Assembly: GCA_003013855.2 (NCBI GenBank)
Contig: ML058466.1
Span: 2,595,501 to 2,659,500, forward strand
Reading direction: 5' to 3'
Length of the DNA: 64,000 nucleotides
Origin: Liriodendron chinense
Lineage: Eukaryota > Streptophyta > Magnoliopsida > Magnoliales > Magnoliaceae
The translations under genes were made by a program, and so were the position numbers. Below the pieces are notes generated by a model. The model saw only the letters and a list, made by a program, of their open reading frames with translations. It had not been told where the DNA came from and made no database searches. Positions 10,031-20,734 of the stretch are shown one piece after another (the stretch's first letter is position 1; every line of letters starts with the position of its first letter).

Positions 10031-10480
10031 GCTATTCGAAACTCTTCACATTGTTATTGTAATTTCTCCAAATCGGTAGTTAGGGCCTAATACACATTCA
10101 GCTCTTACGACTTTGAGTTTGGAATAGTATTCACCTAATGATTTATTTCATTGTTGGAGCTCGAATTTTTCTTCATATAACTTTAAAGAACAAGAGATGT
10201 TTTTATCAGATGAATTCATCTCTCGTAGAGCCTCCCACACTTACTTAGCCGTATCCAAAAAACACGACATTTGCACTTATGAAAGGTTTCATATTATTCC
10301 ATAATTAGGTTATAATTTGGGCGCTTTCCTAGATCCATTGGTTGTAAGTCCCTGATTCTTAATTAGGTTTCTCTATGGTCAGATATCTCAATTTTCCCCT
10401 AGCCTTGGGAAAAGCTTGGATTGACTTAGACCACTGTAAATAATGCCCCATTTAACTTAATATTGGGTATCTAGACCCCT
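10031..10480 (-). pseudogene. Copia element E: gag N-terminal part
   Basis: Minus-strand translation in broken frames gives pieces such as LNGALF, NNMKPFISANVVFF and LYEEKFELQQ, matching the copia gag (UBN2-type) text LNGxNYxxWS, ...SLxPxISxxVxFxxTAxxxWxxL and LxxxxxxLxQ. Stops and frameshifts are frequent. It continues across element D into 4461-3842. Confidence 0.5.
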
Positions 10481-12075
10481 AAAAAATAAAATGGATTTAT
10501 AAATCTAGATTTTGGGACACTTTTTATCTCAATAACTCATAAAAGGAGAATATCTCACCAGCACAAAAGTGGGTCAACTTAGCACAATTGATGAACAGCA
10601 CACTCAACACTTCACTCGATGCACATGTCATGTCAGATAGAAGAATCATCCCACACATCTACTATTTCCAATCGGCCACGAAGAAATACAGTCACGAATA
10701 CCACATCCAACATAGGCAAACAACCTGCATATTTGCAACGATTCAGGTGATATCATTTATGAAGCTGATGTCTTCATTCCCCCATGCACATGCCGATCAT
10801 TACAAAAGCCTCAATACAAAAGAAATAAAAAAGAAACGCTAGGTTTCTTAAGAAATTTTCAGTACAAGCAAAATAAGGTACATTAAGGGATAAAAGAAAA
10901 GAAGAAATAAGAAGATTTTTAGAAGAAGGATTAGAAATGCTCAAAGCCCACCCCATGTAAAATAGTGGAAAGAGATGGAATAGAGAAGAAAGATGAAGAG
11001 ATTGGGCTGAAGTTCGGGTTCACAGCCTCCCCTCACTTTTTCTTCTCTCTCTCTCAATTTTTTTTAATATTACGAAAGTTTCAAAACTATAGAAATGCCA
11101 TTACTAATAAAAGAAAAAAATCCCCTCCATGTCCTAGACCAAGTAACCCATCTAAGTGGGCCTATGTAGGCCCATATCACATTCATTAATAGGAAGAAAC
11201 CTAGGTAGTATGCTTCCCGTCTACTGTAGTGGATTCCACATGTTATGAAGACAATAGTAGGCTTTCTACCTACCATAATGGATCCCTTGGGATGAAGACA
11301 ATGATGATGTCTTCTACATAGGTGCTATTGTGGCGAAGGAGTTCACAGCCTAAAAAGGCACTAAAACGAGCTATCTTGAAGGGTTTGGGTTGTTCATAGT
11401 TGATATTAGCCCACATATTTTTTGGATGATAGAAAAAACACTAAAATAGGATCAAATGATTGGTTTATGGTAGGATTTCTTAAGAATTTGAGCTTTAGTG
11501 GCCTTAGGTATGTTAGGACAGTGTGTCACTAGCTATCGGGTAATATTATGAAATTATGTGTGTCAGGATGTTAAATAAAGAGAACCTATCGATTGGGAAA
11601 GGATTATTAAGATGTGTAGTAGATTCTTTATACACTGCATGTTAAGATGTGTATGTAAGAGAGTTGTATACACGTTTACACGTTTAAAAGGGGCTAGGCA
11701 TTATGCCTCTTTTCTCTCTAAACACAGTGTTAACCATTATCAAGTAGCTTTCATTATCTTTGCAATGGCAAGCTAATGTTATGGAGGATGGTAGGATGCA
11801 TGCAGCGAAATTCAGTCTCCTTTGTAGATTCTCGACGTTGCAACTTTGATGTCGGCTCCATAGCTAGAATTCCAAGAAGTTGGCTTTGAGTCGATTACTT
11901 TTCCCTCTGGTATAATAGTTTATAGGGTGGTTGGATGCTTGTATATCTGTCTTTTCATTTAACAAAACTTTATTGTCAAGGTAGAAGAAAGAAAGAAAGA
12001 GGAGAGAAGATGATAAGGCATTCTTCTTTATTTTTGTGCACTCAATCATGTGGTTTTTTGGTGATCTATGGGTTT
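10481..12075. other. Unassigned AT-rich DNA, possibly 5' LTR/leader of E and another LTR
   Basis: No convincing gene. 11,508-11,780 has an LTR-like look on the plus strand: a TGTTAGGA start, GTTTAAAAGGGGC as a TATA-like box near 11,680, then an R/U5-like stretch, but no partner repeat is in the window. 11,195-11,330 contains a degenerate double unit around GTAGTGGATTCC / CATAATGGATCC. The right edge is the ATATA where element C inserted. Confidence 0.25.
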
Positions 12076-12080
12076 ATATA
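12076..12080. repeat. Target-site duplication of element C (left)
   Basis: ATATA, repeated at 43568-43572 directly outside the other LTR. The word is of low complexity, but the LTR edges are fixed independently by TG/CA and the primer and polypurine sites. Confidence 0.75.
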
Positions 12081-13054
12081 TGTTCGCTTCCTCAAGTGTA
12101 GGGTTGCGATGTAGTAATAATCTAAGAAAGATCGAGGTCGATCCACAGGGACTTACATAGGACTTCACAAAACACTTCCAATGGTCTCTAATTGATAGTT
12201 AACTAAACTGAATTTTAGAGTTGAATGTAGATAGCAATTTTAAACTAAAAGTGAATGTAAACAATGTAAAAGAGCACCAGGGATTTGAGGATCTACTTGT
12301 AGCAATCCTTGCTACTTAATTCGTGTGGTTTCGCAATTACACAACTAGAATCAAAATCAAATCCTATCTAGTCGGATGATAGGGCGGTTATAACAAACAA
12401 TATGCCATATGTGTGATTCATATACATGATTCCCTTAATTCATGTTAGGACTTGAGCACACTCAATTGCATAGGTCAATCCTAGTTCCAATAGGTTAAGA
12501 TCACAATCATAATCATCATTAAACTCTGTCATAAAGTATAACTAGATCATGATTTGAACTTCATTCAAATAACATACATAATCATCCATAATTCAGAAAT
12601 TCAGAAAAGTAGAACTTTGGTTAGAAGCTCCCACATGAGAATCCAAGGTCTAGAGTGTATTGAATCCGATTCCTCAGAGCGGACAGGTCTAGATCCATTC
12701 AAAACAATTAAGAATTAAAGTAACTCTTCCAAACATTCATGAGCCATCATAAAATTAAGAAAAGTACTTAGGAACTTTATTCAAACTTCAAACCATTGTT
12801 CTTCAATGAAAATTTCAACTTGAAACCAAGAAAAAATGAGTTAAAACATCTTAGATTCACTACAAGCTTCACCTCTTAGCCCTAGCTAAGAGGTTTAGCC
12901 GTTCATGATCCAAGGAAACATGAAAGCAACTAAGGAAAACATAAAAAACTAGAAGAACAAACTATGAGGAATTGTAGAACTCTAGATTCGACTTCCGCCA
13001 CCTCCCACCATGGTAATTCTTTTCTAGGATAACTTAGGAACGAGCTAAATGAGT

Positions 13055-13066
13055 CTTCTATAGGTT
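13055..13066 (-). promoter_or_regulatory. TATA-like box of element C 3' LTR (altered)
   Basis: The minus strand reads CCTATAGAAG, where the other LTR (42965-42975) has CCTATAAAAGG, so this copy carries an A-to-G change inside the TATA box. Confidence 0.45.
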
Positions 13067-13149
13067 TGAGGCCCTAAGTGTGAAGAAAGTTTGAGAAAAT
13101 CCGCAAAAACTGCGTTTTGCGCAGAGAATTCGAAGCTTGTAGAAGAAGC

Positions 13150-13430
13150 TCTGTTACGCCGACGACCAGTCGGACGACCGGTCTAAGCTCATAGACGACC
13201 GGTTGCACGATCGGTCGTAAAAGGCAAAAAACGGTCCAGTGAGTTCTCGAAAAAATCCATCCTAGCTTTTGAATTAATTGACCAGTCTGACGACTGGTCT
13301 GAGTAGTGGACGACCGGTCGCACAACCGGTCGTGATTGGTCCAGCAAGGTTAGCAGCAAGGATCCTCCTGTTAAGTGTTCGGACCGGTCGGACGACTGGT
13401 CCTGGGCTATGGACGACCGGTCTGAGTGTA
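13150..13430. promoter_or_regulatory. Palindrome box, GACCGGTC type, element C (left copy)
   Basis: Paired GACCGGTC words (and G/A variants such as GACCAGTC, GATCGGTC) with 4-5 base spacers, near 13,163-13,225, 13,283-13,345 and 13,380-13,425. A GTCCAGCAAGGTT word lies at about 13,341. It lies just upstream, in LTR sense, of the TATA box. Confidence 0.7.
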
Positions 13431-13668
13431 ATATTCTGCATTTCTTCCTTCTTTCCTTCTCTTTATCCATTGCTTCTTTCTCCCACCTTTTAGCACTAGT
13501 CTTTTGATCTTCAATGTGTGCAGAGTGACCTTTTAAATATTGAATTGGTGAAGTCCCCTTCTCGTTCCTACAATCACAAACCATGCTTTAGAATAGTCTT
13601 TAAACATGAAAACTATGCATAGTTAGTGATGAATTGGGGTTAGAATATGCACAATCAAGAACTCAACA

Positions 13669-13680
13669 CACCCCCCAACT
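13669..13680 (-). other. Element C polypurine tract
   Basis: The minus strand reads AGTTGGGGGGTG directly before LTR start TGTTGAG. Element B has GGTTGGGGGGTA at the same position. Confidence 0.75.
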
Positions 13681-14808
13681 AGCATTTTGCTAGTCCTGAG
13701 CAAAACATGCGTGAAACAAATTTTATTCTTCAAAACTCAACCCTCCTTTAGTAATTATGCTTCTATTCACTCAATGATATGCAGGTGTACAAATCAGGAG
13801 GACTCAATGATGGAAGTTGAAACCTTTAACTTTCCAAAACATACCAAGTACTCATATGAAATTCCCACCGATTGATTGATAAATAGAAGAACCCAAACAA
13901 ATTCAACCTAGTGTGCATAGTGAATGGTCCTCTCATGAATTTTCGGGATTATCTTCTTCAAAAATCAACTAAGCTATGGACCCAAAAGTGTACAGATCAA
14001 CAACAAGCCTATGACAGGAATTTGCCTTACCGTCCTTCCGACAGCTTTCACACTACATCCCATTTCTGGCTTTGGTTACGGGTAGACCATCCCTCGGTTG
14101 GTAATAGGTAGCCCTTTTCGAAATTTTCCACCATATTTCCCATCATTCCCATATTTTCATCCTTCCTTTCCTTTTTATACATATTAGATAGGATTTTAAG
14201 AAATCCATATCTTTCTTTTTTTTTCCATGGATACGGATGGACAAAGTACCCCAGCTTGGCTCCTCAACACCTCAAATCCAAACTTAGTCAATCCACAATT
14301 CTACATAATCCTTTCCAAGCATGAGAATCGTGTAATGTGAACTAGGTGTAAAAGTGTTTAGAACTTCTATCAATCATAAAAATAGGGAAATTCACATACA
14401 AAACTAGTATCTTAGAGATTGTTCAAGGTATTCAACATTACTCATTTCGCATATCTTTTTCTTGTACTTACACCGTCCCGAATGCATAAAAATGAAGTTT
14501 TCCAATGGAGTTTTGAATTTTCAGAAAAAATCGAAAAAACTTCATATAAAAATTGCTTGAAATTTGCAAAGCACTAGATTCAACCTAGTGATCCCACACC
14601 CCCAACCAAATCTTGCATTGTCCTTAATGTAAAAGATATGCAATGAGCAAAACATGAGAGCAGTGATAAAATAAAGGGAGTGAGGAATGAGAGTACCTGA
14701 GAGAATAAAAAAATCTGGAATCCTACCTCCTAATAAACCAATGAAAAAAAATAAAAAGAAAGAAAATCCTAATCCTAAACTACTCTATACCTCTGTCAAA
14801 CTAGGACA
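13681..14808 (-). other. Element C 3' untranslated region
   Basis: No ORF with recognisable motifs between the end of pol and the polypurine tract. Parts (for instance 13,900-14,110) align with the equivalent region of B (23,870-24,060). There is no trace of the envelope-like ORF seen in some Athila elements. Confidence 0.6.
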
Positions 14809-15330
14809 TCAAATATCCCGATACACAGGATCGGTCAGAGGTATGGACATACCCTCTGAAGGAAAATTCTCAAAGAACGGTTTTAATCGTTGACCATTCG
14901 CTTTAAAAATGTTACCGTTCCTTGGATTCAACAACTTGACAATCCCATATGGATAAACAGTTTTCACAATGAAGGGACTGCTCCATCGAGACCTGAATTT
15001 TCCTGGAAATAAATGTAACCGAGAATTATACATAAGGACCTTTTGATTTATCGTGAAATTCTTACGAAGGATGTTCTTATCATGGAATACCCTTAGTCTT
15101 GTCCTTGTAAATTCTCGCGTTCTCATATGCTTCAGTTCCGGAGTTCCGCAAGTTCATTCAATTGAAGCTTGCGCAACGAGCTTCCTTTGTCAGAATCGAA
15201 ATTCATCTTCTTTATTGCCCAATATGCCCTATGTTCCAACTCCACGGGCAAGTGACAAACTTTTCCATAAACAAGTTTATAAGGAGACATTCCAATGGGG
15301 GTCTTGAAAGCTGTACGATAAGCTCAGAGC
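14809..15330 (-). pseudogene. Element C integrase C-terminal part
   Basis: The minus-strand ORF 15126-14809 reads RVFHDKNILRKNF, RSRWSSPFIVKTVYPYGIVKL and ends near ...DPVYRDI. This is the C-terminal, chromodomain-free tail of Athila-type pol (family: FHDKxIxxKxF...KSRWxGPFxV). Between 15,127 and 15,330 a frameshifted stretch links it to the core. This tail probably helps DNA binding. The same tail in B lies at about 22,830-23,150. Confidence 0.7.
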
Positions 15331-15830
15331 GCATCGGTAAGTCAAAGCGACCAATCTTTGCAATCAGGGTTCATTGTTTTCTTTAAAATATGTTTAATCT
15401 CCCTGTTGGATATCTCAGCTTGTCCATTTGTTTGTGGGTGATAGGGGGTGCTCACTTTGTGGTTTACGCCATATTTCTTCATTAAGGCTTCAAATAGGCG
15501 ATTACAAAAGTGAGACCCGTCATTGCTTATAATGACACGAGGTGTTCCAAATCGGGAAATGATGTTTTCTTTAAAGAAACGAATGACTGGTTTATGATTA
15601 TTGTTCCGGCATGGAATCACCTTGACCCATTTTGAAACATAATCGACGATAAGGAAAATATATAAGTTTTCAGAAAAAGATGGGAATGGACCTATGAAGT
15701 CGATGCCCCAATAATCAAAAACTTCGATTGGTAAGATGGGATTAAGTGGCATCATATTTCTATGGGTTATTCCTCCTAATTTTTGACAAGGCTCACACGT
15801 TTTGCAAAACTCATGAGTATCCTTGAACAT
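15331..15830 (-). pseudogene. Element C integrase catalytic core
   Basis: An open minus-strand frame of 162 codons. CKTCEPCQK gives the last cysteines of the HHCC zinc module, GIDFIGPFP carries the first catalytic Asp and NREIKHILKK follows the catalytic Glu (AEISNREIK). The second catalytic position, usually SDGGSHF in this lineage, reads SNDGSHF: Asp is replaced by Asn at the canonical position with an Asp one residue later. Ends with KDWSL where the frame shifts. The function would be cDNA insertion; activity is doubtful. Confidence 0.75.
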
Positions 15831-16073
15831 GGTGGGCCAAAAAAACCCACATTGCAGAATTTTAGCTGTGGTCTTCTTAGCTGAAAAGTGACCATCACAA
15901 GCCTATGAATGACAAAAGGAGATGATATTGTGTTGCTCATCATCTAGCACACATCTCCTTATAATTTGATCGAGACAATACTTGAATAAGTACGAGTCGT
16001 CCCACAAGAATTTCCTCACCTCGTTGAAGAACTTATCCTTATCTTGCTTATTCCAGTGTGTTAGAATTGTACC
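15831..16073 (-). pseudogene. Element C integrase zinc-binding part (left of insertion B)
   Basis: The minus strand reads GTILTHWNKQDKDKFFNEV...YLFKYCLDQIIRRCV, the region before the HHCC module. The reading frame is entered directly from the border with element B and continues without loss from ...ANYLAT at 25,591 and above. Confidence 0.7.
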
Positions 16074-16317
16074 TATGTTGAACTCTAATTTATACATTTA
16101 CTAACCCATTATATCACATTATATGCATGGTTTGCATGCTTAAAAGTACACATCTAATGTGTGATTTGTGATTGTAGGAACGAGGCGGAGATTTCACGAA
16201 TTTAAGGCTAAAAAGATCACTGTAGGTACATTAGATCAAAGAACTAAGTGCCAAAGGATAGAAGAAAGAAGCAAGAGAGATATGGAAGAAAGACGAAAGA
16301 AGTGCAATACTCTGCAC

Positions 16318-16572
16318 TGAAGACCAGTCGTCCGACCGGTCGGCACTACAACAATGACCCCCCCCCCCCCCCCCCCCCCCTCATTGCTGCACATCTCACT
16401 AGACCAAGACAGACCAGTCGTCAGACCGGTCGACCATCACTCAGACCGATTTAGCATTCAACAGGGGAGGGTGGATTTTTTAAAAAGCTTGCTGGACTTA
16501 TTTTCATGTTTTATGACCGGTCTGACGACCGGTCGTCCATGAGCTCAGACCGGTCATCTGACCGGTCGGCTG
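16318..16572. promoter_or_regulatory. Palindrome box, GACCGGTC type, element B 5' LTR
   Basis: Pairs GACCAGTCGTCCGACCGGTC (16,323), GACCAGTCGTCAGACCGGTC (about 16,412), GACCGGTCTGACGACCGGTC (about 16,515) and one more pair at 16,546-16,567. Spacers are 4 bases. The word CTTGCTGGAC (inverse of GTCCAGCAAG) lies at about 16,488. Confidence 0.7.
16357..16380. repeat. Poly-C tract
   Basis: An uninterrupted C run inside the box, absent from the 3' LTR copy. It could be a real expansion or a sequencing/assembly error. Confidence 0.7.
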
Positions 16573-16654
16573 CGTAACAGAGCTTGTCCTACAAGCTCCG
16601 ATTTTCTCTGCGCAGCTTTGTGATTCCTTGCGCAATCTGGAATCTTCCACACTA

Positions 16655-16666
16655 TTTTATAAAAGG
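16655..16666 (+). promoter_or_regulatory. TATA box of element B 5' LTR
   Basis: TTTTATAAAAGG, about 85 bases after the palindrome box; 3' LTR counterpart TTCTATAAAAGG at 24,781. Confidence 0.55.
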
Positions 16667-17485
16667 GCACCTAGGACCTCGTCTAAAGGTATCCTAGAAG
16701 AGATTGGAGGTCGTCGGAAGTGAATGAGAGCACAGTGGAGCGTCCACAACTCTGTCGATTCTGATTTTTTTAGTTTTTCATGCTTTTATTTAGTTTTTCT
16801 TTTCGATTTTAGTTGTAGTATGACAATGCTCAGCTAAAACCTCTCAGCTAGAGCTGAGAGGTGAAGCTTGTAGCCAATTTCATGTTTAATTCAGTTTAAT
16901 TCAAGTACTTTCACTTTAAGTTTGGATTTTGAATGTTCTAGTTCGAATAAAGTTGATATTTTTAGAAGTTTTAGGAGAGTTCATGTACTCCAGACATGGA
17001 TTCCTTGCAATTCTCTGAGATTATCATGTTTGGGTTGATTAAATTTGAATTATGGTAACCCTTGAGCATGCCATAGTCCATAGGCATGGCTGTTACTCCG
17101 AAGGCTATGATTTTGAATGCTATGTGATTGAATAGGACTAGAACTTGAAAGTTTAACTTAAGTAGGATTGAATGTATTTCAATGCTTTATTTTCCAACTA
17201 GATGAGAGATAGAACTTCAAATCTAGTTGTGTTTTATGCTTGGATTGATTGGATTGACATGGGATTGCTACAAGTGGATCCGTGAAAGCCTTAATTCCGT
17301 TAATTACAGATTTTATAACTTTACTGTTTTAAGTTAGTTTATGATTTGAACTTCTAAATTGATTGAATTTGAAGTTGTTAAGATAATTAGAATTGGTTTA
17401 CCTAATTCCCTGTGGATCGACCTTGGTCTTACCAAGAATTATCACTACATCACAGCCTTGCACTTGAGGCAAGCAAACAAGTTTT

Positions 17486-17503
17486 TGGCGTTGTTGCCGT
17501 GGA
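17486..17503 (+). other. Element B primer binding site (tRNA-Asp type)
   Basis: TGGCGTTGTTGCCGTGGA, against the Athila-type consensus TGGCGCCGTTGCCGGGGA: two mismatches. Six bases (AGTTTT) separate it from the LTR end. Confidence 0.7.
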
Positions 17504-18004
17504 TTTTAGATAAACGGTTCTAGATTGTTTTAGTGGTTGTAGAAGTAGAAGTAGATAGGTTTTTTCTAATTTCCTAGGACTAACAATTTGTTTTGTTTTG
17601 TTTTGTAGGAATTCTTTCATAGTTCTAGTAAATCAAGTAATATCATTCTAACTTAGTACTTTTTACAGATTTTTCTATTTTTGTTAATTTCTGTTTTAGG
17701 ACTTAGGATTAGTTTAGATCTTAGTTGTGTGGATTATATCCTGTTGGGAACGTGACCACACCAATCATCTCCAATCCGAAGGTGGTCTAGTTGGACCATT
17801 ATTAGTCCATAGACGAGTCTGAAAATAACAAGAGCTTTGTGATAGTTTGGGGAGTATGGATCAAACACCTTTAAGGAATCCTCCCCCCTACTCCAAATAC
17901 AAATGCAAATCAAGAGGGAGTAGGAGAGAATGAGGTACACAATGTTCCTCCAATAGGATCTTTACTGTACTACCTACAACTGGCCCGTAGAACTACACCC
18001 TCGT
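17504..18004 (+). other. Element B leader and degraded gag start
   Basis: About 500 bases between the primer site and the first readable gag text. No intact start codon for gag can be chosen. 17,880-18,000 already reads as degraded gag N-terminal linker with stops. Confidence 0.45.
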
Positions 18005-18810
18005 GTGTGGTCTTACCACCAACTGGGGAGAAACAATGATATAAAGCCGGGTGTGATTCAACTCTTACCAAAGTTCCATGGGCTATACTCTGAGAGCCCA
18101 TATCTACACTTGAAGGAATTTGAAGAAGTGGTGGCTACTTTGCAATACGCTAATGTTTCAGAAGATGTCATCAAACTTAAACTTTTTCCCATTTCGTTGA
18201 AAGAAAGAGCCAAGAGTTGGCTCCACTCTCTTAGACCACACTGGATAGGGTCATGAAATGAGATGACTCGGGAATTCTTGAAAAAGTTCTTCCCGACTCA
18301 TAAAACGAATACCCTTCGAAGAGCTATAATGAACTTTTTGGTTAAAGAGAATGAGTCATTTTTCCAATGTTGGGAAAGGTTCAAGGACCTCCTACTTGCT
18401 TGCCCACATCATGGTTACGAAAGCTGGCAAATCATAAACTTCTTCAATGATGGATTAAGTTCCAACATGCGTCAATTTGTAGAGATGATGTGTAACGGCG
18501 AGTTTATAAGTTAAAATCCAGATAAAGCTTAGAGTTACTTGGACATGTTGGCCGAGAATGCCCAATCATGGGATACTTCAGACAAATCTAGTAACCTTAA
18601 GCCTCCTCAACAAGGACAAATGAGGCATCTATATTCTTAAAGAAGAAGATGATGTTAATGCAAGGCTAGCTAATCTCACAAGGAAAGTTGAGGCCATGAA
18701 ACTTAGTAAGAGTGGAGTTTCAAAGTCCAATGTAGCTATTAAGAACATATGTGGAATTTGTGCTACTAATATACACGCTACGCAAGATTGTCCTACAATT
18801 CCTGCGTTTC
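18005..18810 (+). pseudogene. Element B gag with zinc knuckle
   Basis: Two adjacent in-frame open pieces (18005-18256, 18263-18514) hold the retrotransposon gag domain: IKPGVIQLLPKFHG, LHLKEFEEV, LKLFPISLKERAKSWL, then MTREFLKKFFPTHKT and FFQCWERFKDLLLACPHHG, diagnostic of the Athila/gypsy gag. They are split by a stop at 18254-18256 and ended by another at 18512. A CX2CX4HX4C knuckle, CGICATNIHATQDC, follows at about 18,750-18,791. Gag forms the particle and binds RNA. Broken here. Confidence 0.8.
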
Positions 18811-19690
18811 AAGAGGTGTTATAAGAACATGCAAATGCCACATATGGATATCAACGGCCTTTTAATGGACCGGTGGGTAACATGTATAACTCTACTGGGA
18901 AGAACCATCCAAATTTCAGTTGGAAGAATAATCCCACGGGTAATCCTACGAACTCTCAAGGAGGGCCTACCCATGTAAAACATGGCCCCACCTCAATTCT
19001 CAATGGAGGATACTCTAAAAGCGTTTATTCAAGGGTAAACGTAAATAAACCAAACGAACCAACAAATGTTCCAAGAGCTTAAAGTCTAGGTTGATGAGAT
19101 TAAGGGACGCTTAAATGCTAGGGAAGGGACCTTTCTGGCCCAACCTCAGCCTAATCCAAAGTAAGTACATGAAGTAAGCATCCCTAATCTCCCCAACCAA
19201 CATGTGGAGCAAGCCAAATCCGTCACCACTCTTAAAAGTGGTAAGAAAATTGACAAATCTATTCTGGTGAAAGCCGACAAGCCTAATGATCCGGTAAATT
19301 CTGAGGATGAGGATGGATCTAACTCAACCCCATAAGAAACGGAACGCATTTATAAGCCCGTAGCACCATTCCCTTTGAGATTGGTTGCTCTAAAATCTCT
19401 TCCAAACTCTCATGATATTTTAGAGATTTTCAGACAAGTCAAGATAAATATTCCATTGCTTGATGCCATTAAACAAATCCCCTCTTATGTCAAGTCTCTA
19501 AAGGACCTATGCACAACCAAACGCAAATATAATGTGCAATAAAAGACCTTTTTGAATGAGCAAGTGAGCACCATTCTCACTCAAAAGACCCCCCCCCCCC
19601 CCCCCCCAAAAAAAAAAAAAAAAAAACAAATAAATAAATAAATTCAAGGATCCTAGTAGTCCCACAATTTCATGCATTATTGGTGACTAC
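18811..19690 (+). pseudogene. Element B gag-protease linker
   Basis: Degraded low-conservation linker with several stops. It reads through text such as PFNGP...NPTGNPTNSQGG and then KSLPNSHDILEIFRQVKINIPLLDAIKQIPSYVKSL-like text near 19,390-19,500, which matches the corresponding linker in element C (near 40,037-39,900). A poly-C/poly-A tract lies at 19,589-19,626. Confidence 0.55.
19589..19626. repeat. Poly-C followed by poly-A tract
   Basis: About 19 C then about 19 A, inside the gag-protease linker; breaks the reading frame. Confidence 0.75.
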
Positions 19691-20110
19691 CGATTGAACG
19701 TGCATTAGCTAGACTTAGGGGTAAGTGTAAATTTAATCCCATATTCAGTATATGAGTAATTGCGTCTTAGTGAATTAAAAGCCACCAAAACCGCGTTGCA
19801 ACTAGCGGATAGATCCATCCGTGTACCGAGAGGGATTGTGGAGGATGTCTTGGTCCAAGTTGATAAATTCTACTATCCGGTAGATTTCATTGTCTTGAAC
19901 GCATAACCGGTATTGGATGCTAGCACTCAAATACCGGTGATTCTAGGCCACCCCTTTCTTGCTACATCAAATGCAATAATAAATTGTCGGAATGGAGTAA
20001 TGCAATTGTCCTTTGAAAACATGACATTAGAGGTTAATGTGTTCCACTTGGGCAAAAGGCATAGGGATGATGATGATGAGCTCTTCAAGGTAAACATGGT
20101 CGAATCTTTT
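19691..20110 (+). pseudogene. Element B aspartic protease
   Basis: DLGVSVNLIPYSVYE (D at about 19,708) is the retropepsin active-site block; the family usually has DxGAS, so Ala is Val here. A stop follows almost at once (TGA/TAA in SVYE*LR). Then IVEDVLVQVDKFYYPVDFIVL and IPVILGHPFLATSNA, conserved flap and C-terminal blocks. From 19,913 the frame is open. The protease would cleave the polyprotein in the particle. Confidence 0.7.
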
Positions 20111-20734
20111 GAAGAAGAAGAGCTCCTCCAACTTGAACTACTAGAAAGCTTGGAGACATGCTTGGCACATTTCGAGGATTCCAAAGACCCCATCATTAGT
20201 GAAATTATGCAAGCATTGAATATTGAGGAACCGGTAGTTGGTACTAGTCGATGGAGGCCCCATTTTGAAAGATTTCCATCAACCACATCAAGGCCTCTAC
20301 CGTCTAACATCAAACCGCCGAAGCTTGACCTTAAACCATTGCCATCCGACCTGAAATATGTATATTTGGGTAAAGAAGAAACATTCCCAGTTGTCATTGC
20401 CTCTCGCCTAGGAAAAGACCAAGAGCTCAAGTTGATTGAGCTACTCAAAGAACATAGAGGAGCCATAGCTTGGACAATAGTAGACCTCAAGGGGATAGAT
20501 TCTTTGGTTTGCACTCACCGTATACACCTCAAGGAAAATGCAAAAATGGCTAGACAACCTCAAAGAAGGCTAAATCCAAACATGATGGAGGTTGTCAAAG
20601 CCGAGGTGTTAAAACTACTAGATGTGGGTATCATCTACCCCATCTCGGATAGCCAATGGGTGAGTCCTACCCAAGTTGTCCCTAAGAAGTCCAGTATTAC
20701 CATCATAGAAAATGCCAACAACGAGCTTACATAG
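19913..20734 (+). pseudogene. Element B protease end and start of reverse transcriptase (open 273 codons)
   Basis: The longest intact stretch of B. It starts in the protease (residues 1-45), passes an acidic linker rich in D and E, and enters the reverse transcriptase N-terminal part: HRIHLKENAKMARQPQRRLN, EVLKLLDVGIIYPISDSQWVSP, VVPKKSSITII. Ends at a TAG (20732-20734) where the family reads ..NELIPTR. The next piece resumes two codons later in the same frame, so this is a point nonsense change rather than a gene boundary. Confidence 0.7.

Larger units (their letters stand above)
12081..13668 (-). repeat. Element C 3' LTR
   Basis: 1588 bp; the minus strand starts TGTTGAG and ends GCGAACA. 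Homologous to 41995-43567 and more loosely to the LTRs of element B. Confidence 0.88.
16076..17479 (+). repeat. Element B 5' LTR
   Basis: 1404 bp, starts TGTTGAAC, ends AAGCAAACA. Longer than the 3' LTR mainly in the palindrome box, where a C homopolymer sits at about 16,357-16,380. Confidence 0.85.

Noticed and set aside
16071..16075. ACCTA as a target-site duplication for element B
   Set aside because: No matching ACCTA follows the 3' LTR; the reading frame of C is restored exactly without any duplication.
17486..17503. tRNA-like words (primer sites) as tRNA genes
   Set aside because: Only the complement of a tRNA 3' end is present, directly after LTRs; no cloverleaf sequence follows.
19927..20514. 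Minus-strand ORF of 195 codons opposite element B protease/RT
   Set aside because: Shadow of the plus-strand pol frame, which carries the recognised motifs.
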